From Rhodospirillales bacterium (lineage in GTDB: Bacteria > Pseudomonadota > Alphaproteobacteria > ATCC43930 > CGMCC-115725): a stretch of 55,640 nt of DNA. The stretch covers positions 1-55,640 of the forward strand of contig JAQGIC010000111.1 of assembly GCA_028288725.1 (NCBI GenBank), in the 5' to 3' direction. Every line of letters starts with the position of its first letter. Positions within the stretch are counted from its first letter, which is position 1. A program made the position numbers and the translations under genes. The notes under the pieces were generated by a model. It did not search any database. It saw nothing but the letters and a program-made list of their open reading frames with translations, and was not told the origin of the DNA. Below, piece after piece: positions 25,676 through 33,671 of this stretch.

Positions 25676-26373
25676 AGTTCGATCCCATCGAAATCGACAG
25701 CTACGAGAACACGAGCGGCGCGCCGGTCATCCTGCACGGCATCATCAAGTTAAATCCCGCGGCACGGATCTTCAAATCCACCATCAAGGGGCCGCTCTAT
25801 CTCAACAAGAACACCCAGGTCGGGCCGGACGTCACGACGGGCAAGTATTTCGGCATGAACGAGAGCTGCTTCATTGCCCGCACCTCCGTCGGTGCCTATG
25901 GCGCCATCGGCGCCCGCACCTCGATCAACCCGTTCAACCACCCGACGACGTGGCTGTCGACCAACGAGTTTCAGTACCATCCGAATTCGTTCGACTGGGT
26001 CGAGGAATACAACGACTTCGCGCGGTTGGAACGGACGCCGGACATGTTCGAATTCACGCGGATCGGCAACGACGTCTGGATGGGGCACAATGTCAACGTC
26101 ATGGCCGGCGTTTCGGTCGGTGACGGCGCGATCATCGCCGCCGGCTCCGTCGTCACCAAGGATGTCCCGCCTTATGCCATCGTCGCCGGCTGCCCTGCAA
26201 CCATCCGGAAATATCGGTTCCCCGAGCCCGTCATCGAGCGTCTGCTGCGGGTTCGCTGGTGGGATTTCGAGCTCAGGGCCTTGTCCGGATTGAATTTTCG
26301 CGAGATCGACGACTGTCTGCCCCGGCTGGAGGAGATGCGCGCGCAGGCCGATCTCGACCCCGCCGGGAAATAA
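25672..26373 (+). CDS. Left-handed beta-helix (XAT-like) acetyltransferase
   Basis: This 233-residue hexapeptide-repeat protein has repeated coils (about residues 40-165) including NTQVGPDV, VGAYGAIGARTSI, IGNDVWMGHNVNV and VGDGAIIAAGSVVTKDVPPYAIVAG. This is the pattern of xenobiotic/CatB and sugar O- or N-acetyltransferases, which act as trimers using acetyl-CoA. It is the last gene of the coupled run. With the AAC(3)-type enzyme it could give a di-acylated sugar. Confidence 0.85.
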   Translation: MKFDPIEIDSYENTSGAPVILHGIIKLNPAARIFKSTIKGPLYLNKNTQVGPDVTTGKYFGMNESCFIARTSVGAYGAIGARTSINPFNHPTTWLSTNEFQYHPNSFDWVEEYNDFARLERTPDMFEFTRIGNDVWMGHNVNVMAGVSVGDGAIIAAGSVVTKDVPPYAIVAGCPATIRKYRFPEPVIERLLRVRWWDFELRALSGLNFREIDDCLPRLEEMRAQADLDPAGK

Positions 26374-26473
26374 TGAATTGGTTAACACACCCATGGTAAG
26401 GTCTGAGGTCGCCGCTCCAAAGAGCGGCCAAGATACGAGCCTCATCCCATTCCTTGAAGAAGTTGGACGGCCC

Positions 26474-27520
26474 ATGACCCACAAGCCCCCCAAGCCGACG
26501 CCGGCGGCAGCGAGCGAGCCGGAACCGTTGCCCGTGCCCGAGCTGCCGCCGCGCGTCATCCTGGACCTTGCGACCAAGTGCAACCTGCGCTGCGCGATGT
26601 GCCCGGTCTGGGGCTCCGACGACGAAGACGCGATCGAGGCGGCCAAGGGCATCATGGCGCTGGAAAACGCCAAGAAGGTGCTGGACGAGGTAATGGCGGC
26701 CAAGCCGCTGATCCATCCCGCCCTTTATGGCGAACCGACTCTCGCCCCCAGCTTCAAGGCAGTTGTGCGCGATGTGAAGGCCCGGGGCCTCACCGTCGCC
26801 ATCAACACCAACGGCCTGACCCTGCACCCGGAAATGGCGGAATTTCTGGTCGAGATCGGGCTCGACTCCATCTCCATTTCGATCGATGCGGTCACACCCG
26901 AAACCCTGATGAAGATTCGCGGGATCGACAAGCTGGCGAAAATCGAAACCGGCGTCGCCAATATGCTGCGGGCCCGCGGCGACAGGACCGTCCCGCGCAT
27001 CGGCGTGTCCTTCACGACACAGGAGCAGAACAAGCACGAGGAAGCGGCCTTCATCGAAAAATGGACGCCGATCGTCGATGTCGTCCGCATCGGCCACGTG
27101 TTTCTCGACGGCTATTTTCAGGACATCAAGGCACCCGAAAAGCGGGTCCCCTGCAACGCGCTCTATCTGACCATGCCCGTCCATAACGACGGCTCGGTGA
27201 CGGTCTGCTGCCTCGATGGTTTCAAGGAAACCAACATGGGCAACGTGTTCGAAACCTCGGTCAAGGAGGTCTGGCTCGGCGAGAAATTCCAGGAGGTCCG
27301 CCGTTGGCACGAGACCGACCAGTACGACAAGATTCCGATCTGCCAGAAGTGCAACGGCTGGGTTCAGTACCTGTTCGAGGACGAAGTTCGCGACGGCCTG
27401 TTGATCCGCCGCAGCCCTGAGTTCGTCTACTATAACCGGATCGACCGCCTGTCGAACTGGAGCGGGCAGCTGCTGGGCGGACATCCGGAGCCCGCGCTGG
27501 AAGACACCGACGGGAATTAG
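26474..27520 (+). CDS. Radical SAM / SPASM-domain protein
   Basis: The 348-residue protein has the radical SAM cluster motif Cys36-x3-Cys40-x2-Cys43 (TKCNLRCAMCP) and GEPTL in the substrate region. A C-terminal SPASM-type segment has further cysteines (VTVCCLDGF, ICQKCNGW). The family performs radical chemistry on peptides, sugars or cofactors. In this locus a sugar-modifying role such as dehydration, epimerisation or methylation is possible but unproven. The start is uncertain: ATG at 26474 was preferred because homology begins after a Pro-rich leader. An upstream ATG (26393) or TTG (26378) would add 27-32 residues. Confidence 0.82.
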   Translation: MTHKPPKPTPAAASEPEPLPVPELPPRVILDLATKCNLRCAMCPVWGSDDEDAIEAAKGIMALENAKKVLDEVMAAKPLIHPALYGEPTLAPSFKAVVRDVKARGLTVAINTNGLTLHPEMAEFLVEIGLDSISISIDAVTPETLMKIRGIDKLAKIETGVANMLRARGDRTVPRIGVSFTTQEQNKHEEAAFIEKWTPIVDVVRIGHVFLDGYFQDIKAPEKRVPCNALYLTMPVHNDGSVTVCCLDGFKETNMGNVFETSVKEVWLGEKFQEVRRWHETDQYDKIPICQKCNGWVQYLFEDEVRDGLLIRRSPEFVYYNRIDRLSNWSGQLLGGHPEPALEDTDGN

Positions 27521-27522
27521 CG

Positions 27523-28878
27523 ATGAGCGCGGCAATGGTGGGGCCCCAAATTGCTGATGGCCCGGCGGCGGGCGACGACCCCCTCGCCGCCGGCCGCGCC
27601 TGTGTCGTCTACGGCGCCGGAACGGCGGCCGATCGGATGCTGCGGATACGCGGGCTCAGCCCGTCCGACGTGCGTTTCGCATCGACCACCGGCGGCGGCG
27701 AATTCCGCGGCCAGCCGATCATGCCGGCCTCGGCGCTCATTACTCTGGCCGACACGGCGATCGTCATTGCATCGACGTTCCTGACCCCGATTCTCGAAAC
27801 GCTGCGCGATCTCGATATCGATACCGGCCGGATCTGGTGGTATTTTCACGAGCAAGATCGGCTGATCCCGTTCCACGCTCTCGGCACGACACCGCAACGC
27901 GCCGACGTGCTCTACGCGTTCTACGATCTGGCCATGAACCCCTCGACCTATGATGCGGTCATTTTCGCCGCGCGCGCCGATGTCGAGCGCCGGCGACGGG
28001 GGCTGAAATATCTTCAGTTCACGATCGTCCCCTCGGCGATCAGCGGCGGACGACCCGGCGATCTCGAATTGCTGGGCGGTCTCGAAAACGTCGCTTGGCG
28101 GCAGACCTATATCTTGAATGCGGTGTTCCGCCTGGTGCCCGCGGCCCGTGGCGTGACGGCGCTTGCCAGCCGTGCCGACGCGATCCTGCTGACGGCGGCC
28201 GGGGCCGCCTGCTTTCCGGCCGGCTATGACCCGGCGAATCCGACCGACGAACACATCATGAAATATTGCTATGTGGATCGGGACGAAGGGTTCGAGCCCC
28301 GCATCCTCAAGGCCCCCGCGAAAGCGGTCGATTTCGTCGGACGGTTTCTGGCACCCCGCCTGAACGGACGGAAACTGCTCGTGCTGACCCTGCGCGAATA
28401 CGGGCTGCAGCCGGACCGCAACAACGACATGGCGGCCTGGGGCGCGTTCGTGCGCAAGCTCGATCCCGACGAATATGATGTCGTCGTGGTGCGCGACACC
28501 GATTCGCTGTACACGCCGATGCCGGCCCCGCTCGAAGGCTACGACGATCTGCCGCTCGCCAGCGTTGACGTCAATTTCCGGCTGGCGCTTTACGAGGCGG
28601 CCTATCTCAATCTCACCGTCACGACCGGCCCTTCGGCACTGCTCTATTTCTCGGCCACGGCCCGTTACCTGATGTTCAAGCAGTTTCTGCCGCAATATGT
28701 CGCGACGGCTGCGGGCTTTCAGTTGGACCGCAACGGCATGAACGTGGGCGATGCCTATCCGCTGGCCGGACCGTTCCAGAAATTCATCTGGGAGCCGGAC
28801 ACCGAGGCCGTCATCCAGCATGAATTCGACGCGATGGTCGCCAAGATTGAGGCCAGGAGACATGATGATGCCCGATAA
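27523..28878 (+). CDS. Shared Rossmann-like N-terminal module + unknown C-terminal domain
   Basis: Residues of about 25-120 of this 451-residue protein (CVVYGAGTAADRML, FASTTGGGEFRGQPIMP, VIASTFLTPILETL, WWYFHEQDRL) match the N-termini of the next two genes. The remaining 320 or so residues are not a family I can name. They contain LVLTLREYGLQPDRNNDMAAW and TVTTGPSALLYFSATARYL, which recall glycosyltransferase-like proteins of capsule loci. I do not assign a function. It starts 2 bases after the radical SAM gene and overlaps the next gene. Confidence 0.65.
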   Translation: MSAAMVGPQIADGPAAGDDPLAAGRACVVYGAGTAADRMLRIRGLSPSDVRFASTTGGGEFRGQPIMPASALITLADTAIVIASTFLTPILETLRDLDIDTGRIWWYFHEQDRLIPFHALGTTPQRADVLYAFYDLAMNPSTYDAVIFAARADVERRRRGLKYLQFTIVPSAISGGRPGDLELLGGLENVAWRQTYILNAVFRLVPAARGVTALASRADAILLTAAGAACFPAGYDPANPTDEHIMKYCYVDRDEGFEPRILKAPAKAVDFVGRFLAPRLNGRKLLVLTLREYGLQPDRNNDMAAWGAFVRKLDPDEYDVVVVRDTDSLYTPMPAPLEGYDDLPLASVDVNFRLALYEAAYLNLTVTTGPSALLYFSATARYLMFKQFLPQYVATAAGFQLDRNGMNVGDAYPLAGPFQKFIWEPDTEAVIQHEFDAMVAKIEARRHDDAR

Positions 28879-30367
28879 GCCGGACATGATCATCTATGGG
28901 ACCGGCACCGTGGCGGAGCGCTTTCTCGGTTCGAGAAGCGGGCTGGGCACGGTCTGGTTCGCATCGACGAACGGCGGCGGCGAATTTCATGGCCAGAAAA
29001 TTCTGCCGGCGGCAGCGATCGCGCGATATCCCGAAGCGGCGGTTATCGTCGCATCGTCCTTTCGCCGCCAGATTCTGGAAACCTTGACGGCCATCGGCAT
29101 CCCTGACTGCCAGGTCAGCTGGTACATTGCGGAACAGGATCGCCTTGCGTCGACCGACGAGATTCGATCGTTATGGTCGGAACATGCAAGCGCCGCGTCG
29201 CTGCGCGACCGGACCAAGCTGCTTCTGCATCACGTCGGCGGCCGCGGCTTCGGCGTGGCGCTGACCGCGCCGGCCTATTTCGACCGCGACTTGGCCTATG
29301 TCCTCTACGAGGCGGATGCGGATTGCGCCCGAGACATGATCGAGGCCAATCCTCACGAGAATTTTCACGTCCTGCCCTATTGCCTGGGCCGACAAAGCGG
29401 TCCCGCGCGCCTTAAAATCATGTCCAACGCGTGCAACAGCTCGTTGCTTGACCCGGCGCCCGAATACGGCAGCTATGGCTGTGAAGTGTCGCTGGTCGGG
29501 CGCGAAGGTGACATGGATGTAACCGGCGCACGCTACGATGTGAGTTTCGGCAACGAAATACGGGTGGTCCGCAGCGTCGATGTCGAAACCCGAGCCCTCG
29601 ACGATCTGATCGGCGATGGCAAGCTGCCCTATGGCGCCCCTCCGGACGTCCTATCGTTGGACACACAGGGGTCAGAGCTCGATATCCTGCTCGGCGCCCG
29701 ACAGACGGTGCGCACCGGGGTGCTGGCGCTCGCGACCGAAATCGGCTTTCACGCGCTCTACCGGAACCAGGCCCTGTTCGCCCGCTTGCTCGATTTCGCC
29801 GATGAAGAAGGCTTTCATTTCGTCTCGTTCGCGAGCCTGCAGGAAATCTCGCCGTTTCGTGCCCCGGTCGGCCAGCGCGGCAAGGGATTCATCGGGTTTG
29901 GCGATGCGATGTTTCTGCGACGGATCGAGACGCTGGACCAGCTCTCGCCGCAACCGGAAACACGCCGCATCATCGGCTATAAGCTCGCCTTCATCGCCGT
30001 GACGCTGGGCCATCTGGAATATGCGGTACAGGCACTGGACTATGCCGATCGCCAGCCCGGCCGCAGCGATGAACTGGCTGCCACGAGCTATGGCCCGTTC
30101 CTCGACAGGTTTCGCGCAATCGGCAAGACAATGCCGCCGCTCTATCTCAACGGGGAGCGGGCGGACCTGATCGATCGGATGCGACGACAGGACTTTCCAT
30201 CCTCGACGACGCCATCCCTGGCCGGCCCGACCACGCCGCTTGAGACGCTTCTGACCGAACATGGTTTCGCCGACATTGCGCGGATCGTTCGCGACCGGCG
30301 GCTTCAAGGCCTGCCCTTCGCGCTTCCCGCCGCTGATTCCGCTCCACAGGGACATTTCCCATCATGA
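28865..30367 (+). CDS. Shared Rossmann-like N-terminal module + FkbM methyltransferase
   Basis: This is about 500 residues. The N-terminal module (about 5-100) reads MIIYGTGTVAERFL, FASTNGGGEFHGQKILP, IVASSFRRQILETL and WYIAEQDRL. An FkbM-type SAM methyltransferase domain follows (about 150-370), with the family motif DVLSLDTQGSELDILLGA and ATEIGFHALY. A helical tail of about 110 residues is unassigned. FkbM enzymes O-methylate sugars or polyketides. Three ATGs occur in a row (28862, 28865, 28868); the AGGAG at 28855 favours the second or third. The stop overlaps the next gene (ATGA). Confidence 0.78.
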   Translation: MMPDKPDMIIYGTGTVAERFLGSRSGLGTVWFASTNGGGEFHGQKILPAAAIARYPEAAVIVASSFRRQILETLTAIGIPDCQVSWYIAEQDRLASTDEIRSLWSEHASAASLRDRTKLLLHHVGGRGFGVALTAPAYFDRDLAYVLYEADADCARDMIEANPHENFHVLPYCLGRQSGPARLKIMSNACNSSLLDPAPEYGSYGCEVSLVGREGDMDVTGARYDVSFGNEIRVVRSVDVETRALDDLIGDGKLPYGAPPDVLSLDTQGSELDILLGARQTVRTGVLALATEIGFHALYRNQALFARLLDFADEEGFHFVSFASLQEISPFRAPVGQRGKGFIGFGDAMFLRRIETLDQLSPQPETRRIIGYKLAFIAVTLGHLEYAVQALDYADRQPGRSDELAATSYGPFLDRFRAIGKTMPPLYLNGERADLIDRMRRQDFPSSTTPSLAGPTTPLETLLTEHGFADIARIVRDRRLQGLPFALPAADSAPQGHFPS

Positions 30368-31407
30368 CCGCACCCGCCTTGACGATGATTTACGGCACCG
30401 GCGCTGGCGCCGAACGTTTCCTCGCCCGCGCCTCTGACCTCGGCGAGATCCACTTCGTCTCGACCAATGGCGGCGGGACGTTCCGTGGTCAGGACATTCT
30501 ACCGGCTCAAGCCTTGCGAGGATTTCCCACCGCCCAGATCGTGGTGGTGTCCTCTTATCGTCGGCAGATCATCGAAACGCTCGCCGACCTCGGCATCGAG
30601 GAGCATCGCGTCCGCTGGTACCTGGCCGAGGACGATCGCCTGGCAACGACCGACGACATTCGCGCCTCCTTCGTGCAGCACCCGGCCGACTATCAGGTTC
30701 TGATGGCCGAGCAGGATCTGATGGCGAATTTCAAGGATCTGGATCCGGCCTTCTTCCCGCTCGTGGAACCGGTGAAGCCGTTCACCATGACCTCGATCCC
30801 TCGCCTGCATGACCTGTTCAAGACCGTGGAGTATCTGGTTAAGGCATCGGTTCCGGGCGACATGCTGGAATGCGGCGTCTGGCGCGGCGGCAGCATGATG
30901 ATGGTCGCCAAAACCCTCGTAGCGATGGGAGATACCAGCCGCCGGCTCTATCTCTATGACACCTACGCAGGCCACCCGAAGCCCGATGCGGACAAGGACG
31001 TCTGCCTCTGGGGCAACCGGGCGGTGGACGCCTGGATCACCTACAGCAAAACCGACGGCACCAGCGAATGGGCGGCCGTCTCGGTCGAGGAAGTGCGCGA
31101 CAACATGGCCTCCACCGGTTATCCGATGGACAAGGTGACGTTGGTCAAGGGCAAGGTCGAGGATACCGCACCGGTCACCTTCCCCGACACCGTCGCCTTG
31201 GTGCGACTGGATACCGATTGGTACGAATCGACCCGCGTCGCCCTCGACGTCTTTTGGCCGAGATTGTCCCGCCGCGGCGTGCTGATTGCCGACGACTACG
31301 GTCATTATCTGGGACAGCGGGAAGCCATCGACAGGTACTTCGCCGACAATCCGGTGCTGCTCCACCGTATCGATTACTCGTGTCGCTCAATTGTCAAAGT
31401 CGATTGA
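30364..31407 (+). CDS. Shared Rossmann-like N-terminal module + TylF-type O-methyltransferase
   Basis: In this 347-residue protein the N-terminal module (about 5-100) reads MIYGTGAGAERFL, FVSTNGGGTFRGQDILP, VVSSYRRQIIETL and WYLAEDDRL. The C-terminal domain is a macrocin-O-methyltransferase (TylF) with DMLECGVWRGGSMMMVA, RLDTDWYESTRVALDVFWP and LIADDYGHYLGQREAID, so the SAM and metal sites appear intact. It probably O-methylates a sugar hydroxyl. It is the third copy of the module in a row, each on a different catalytic domain. Confidence 0.82.
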   Translation: MTAPALTMIYGTGAGAERFLARASDLGEIHFVSTNGGGTFRGQDILPAQALRGFPTAQIVVVSSYRRQIIETLADLGIEEHRVRWYLAEDDRLATTDDIRASFVQHPADYQVLMAEQDLMANFKDLDPAFFPLVEPVKPFTMTSIPRLHDLFKTVEYLVKASVPGDMLECGVWRGGSMMMVAKTLVAMGDTSRRLYLYDTYAGHPKPDADKDVCLWGNRAVDAWITYSKTDGTSEWAAVSVEEVRDNMASTGYPMDKVTLVKGKVEDTAPVTFPDTVALVRLDTDWYESTRVALDVFWPRLSRRGVLIADDYGHYLGQREAIDRYFADNPVLLHRIDYSCRSIVKVD

Positions 31408-31473
31408 GGCCGGCCCAGTTCGTCCGAAGACGTCTTGCCCCGTCCGACAGTGTTTGCCAGGAGAGGCAATAAG

Positions 31474-32133
31474 ATGCCAGAGATCAATCTGTTGCGTGCA
31501 TTGCCGAGTTCACGGCGGAATGTCACCGCGCGCGCCGAAGCTAAAAGCCAGGAGTTGGTGGATATAGCCCGGCTCTATGGCGAGGTGTATTTCGACGGCC
31601 CGCGCGAGTTCGGTTACGGCGGCTATCGTTATGATGGGCGGTGGCGGCCGGTGGCGCGGGATATGATCGCGCATTTCGGATTGAAGCCGGGAATGCGGGT
31701 CCTCGACGTCGGTTGCGCCAAGGGTTTCCTGGTCAAGGATCTGATGCTGGAATGTCCGGGCTTGGAAGTATTCGGCCTTGATATCTCCGCCTATGCTTTG
31801 AGCAAGGCCGAGACCGAAACGATTGGACGCCTGCATCTCGGCACCGCCGAGGATTTATCGATCTTCCCGGATGGGGCCTTCGAGGCGGTCATATCGCTGA
31901 ATACCATCCATAATCTCGATCGTGCCCCAGCCGCGAAGGCGCTGGCCGAAATTCAACGGGTGAGCCGCGGCAAGGCTTTCGTCCAGGTCGACAGCTATCA
32001 CACGCCGGCGCAAAAGGCGTTATTCGAAGACTGGGTGTTGACCGCCAAATTTCATGACTGTCCTAATGGCTGGTTGGCATTGTTCGAAGAAGCCGGGTAT
32101 GCCGGCGATTATTATTGGACGGTCATACAATGA
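31474..32133 (+). CDS. Class I SAM-dependent methyltransferase
   Basis: This 219-residue protein has SAM motif I VLDVGCAKGFLVKDL and motif II/III region VFGLDISAYALSKAE, with VISLNTIHNL downstream. The acceptor is unknown; sugar methylation fits the context. The ATG at 31474 has a good AGGAG site 11 bases upstream. From here to about 33600 the DNA is visibly less GC-rich at third positions than its neighbours, which hints at separate acquisition. Confidence 0.82.
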   Translation: MPEINLLRALPSSRRNVTARAEAKSQELVDIARLYGEVYFDGPREFGYGGYRYDGRWRPVARDMIAHFGLKPGMRVLDVGCAKGFLVKDLMLECPGLEVFGLDISAYALSKAETETIGRLHLGTAEDLSIFPDGAFEAVISLNTIHNLDRAPAAKALAEIQRVSRGKAFVQVDSYHTPAQKALFEDWVLTAKFHDCPNGWLALFEEAGYAGDYYWTVIQ

Positions 32134-32205
32134 GTCGAAGCCAAGCGATCATCCGGCGCGGCGGAGCTTTCGATATTCGAACGGCGCCCGAGTTGGAGTA
32201 GATCG

Positions 32206-32934
32206 ATGCTTGCCGTTACGCTCGATGTCGATTGGGCCCCGGATCAGATGGTGGAGCATCTGGTCAGGCTGCTGGATAGCCGCGGCATTCCCGTGACGGT
32301 GTTCTGCACCGATCCGGTAACTGGACAAGGTGAGCTTGCGACGAATCTGGCACGGCTGGCGAGTTCGTCGGTCGAACTGGGATGGCATCCATATTTCGTG
32401 CCGCAACGAACGCCGACCGCCGTGGTCGAGTCGTTGCACCGGCAATACCCCGATGCCCTCGGCTGGAAGAGCCATCAGGGGCTGACCGGGTGGCCACTCC
32501 AGCAGGCTTGTGTCGAGAACGGCATCAAATACGAGATTCTGACATTTGCCACCAGCGAAGCGGTCCGCCCATATCGGCCCTATGCGGGGATCGATTATAC
32601 GCTTCTCCACAACAATTTCACGGATGCTGAATGCTTGAAGCGGGATGGCTATCGGTGGGCGCCGGAATCGGTTCCCTTCATCGAAGACGCCGAGTCAAAC
32701 TCACTGTATGTCATGACATTTCATCCGCATATTCTGTACTATAACCTCACGACGAATGCGGAATACCTCGCTGGCAAGCCCGGTTATCACCGCATGGACG
32801 AGCGAGCCGCAAGCAGCAATCGCGATCGCGCCGGCCCGATGAGCTTGCTGCTCGACCTGATCGCCGGTCTGCCGCAAAGCTGTTTCACGACGCCTGGGCG
32901 TTACCTGGGGCTTATGAAGGAGGGTGGGACTTGA
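32206..32934 (+). CDS. Polysaccharide-deacetylase-fold protein (WbmS-like)
   Basis: This 242-residue protein begins MLAVTLDVDWAPDQM, which supplies the paired aspartates of the NodB-like fold. It has SSVELGWHPYF with the zinc-type histidine and VMTFHPHIL near the end. It resembles deacetylase-like proteins in O-antigen and flagellin-sugar loci. Whether it is a hydrolase on a small sugar intermediate or on a polymer is unknown. It has no signal peptide, so a cytoplasmic substrate is likely. It overlaps the next gene by four bases. Confidence 0.68.
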   Translation: MLAVTLDVDWAPDQMVEHLVRLLDSRGIPVTVFCTDPVTGQGELATNLARLASSSVELGWHPYFVPQRTPTAVVESLHRQYPDALGWKSHQGLTGWPLQQACVENGIKYEILTFATSEAVRPYRPYAGIDYTLLHNNFTDAECLKRDGYRWAPESVPFIEDAESNSLYVMTFHPHILYYNLTTNAEYLAGKPGYHRMDERAASSNRDRAGPMSLLLDLIAGLPQSCFTTPGRYLGLMKEGGT

Positions 32935-33596
32935 GCGATTCGAAGGACCATTGGTTAGCCGTTCGGCAGCAGATGGCGAGCTATGGCGTCACCCTGGGTA
33001 AAGCAACGGCGCAAGACTATATCCATGACCCCAAGCACATCGCGTTCGTAGCCTCGCGCTATAAATTCGCGGCCAAGATGGCCGCCGGCTGTCGCGAAGT
33101 CCTGGAGGTAGGGTGCGGTGACGCGTTCGGCGCGCCGTTTCTCGCTCAGACCAGCGATCGGCTTTATTGCGCAGACATTGATCGGGAGCAACTCGCCGAC
33201 AATAGTCAGCGCTTGGCAATGCTTGAAAAGATCGAGTTTTGCTACCACGATTTTCGGGAGCGACCGTTTCCGACCCCGGTCGACGCCGTGGTCCTCGTCG
33301 ACGTCATCGAGCATATTTTCCCCGATGAAGAAGTCACTTTCGTCAAGAATGTCATCGAGAGTCTGCGGCCTCACGGCATCGCGATTTTCGGAACACCCAA
33401 TATTACCGCCGACCCCTATGCGTCGCCCAATTCGAAAATCGGACATGTGAACCTGAAGGATCACAACACGCTACGCGCGCTGCTCTCTCCATATTTCCAT
33501 AACATCTTCATGTTCTCGATGAACGATGAAGTTCTCCATACCGGCTTCTATCCAATGGCCCACTATCTATGGGCGGTCTGCGCCGCCCGCAAATAG
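32931..33596 (+). CDS. Class I SAM-dependent methyltransferase
   Basis: This 221-residue protein has SAM motif I VLEVGCGDAFGAPFL, acidic CADIDREQL and AVVLVDVIEHIFPDEE, and GTPNITADPYASPNSKIG later in the fold. This last pattern is seen in sugar and small-molecule methyltransferases of surface loci. The start is a TTG overlapping the previous TGA, with a strong AAGGAGG site. It is coupled to the deacetylase-like gene, which suggests successive steps on one substrate. The acceptor is unknown. Confidence 0.8.
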   Translation: MSDSKDHWLAVRQQMASYGVTLGKATAQDYIHDPKHIAFVASRYKFAAKMAAGCREVLEVGCGDAFGAPFLAQTSDRLYCADIDREQLADNSQRLAMLEKIEFCYHDFRERPFPTPVDAVVLVDVIEHIFPDEEVTFVKNVIESLRPHGIAIFGTPNITADPYASPNSKIGHVNLKDHNTLRALLSPYFHNIFMFSMNDEVLHTGFYPMAHYLWAVCAARK

Positions 33597-33671
33597 CGAA
33601 GCCATAGAGCGCCGGCAACCTGGCCCGGCCCATCACACTTCCCGTTTCTTTAACGGTTTCGTGATTCTATC

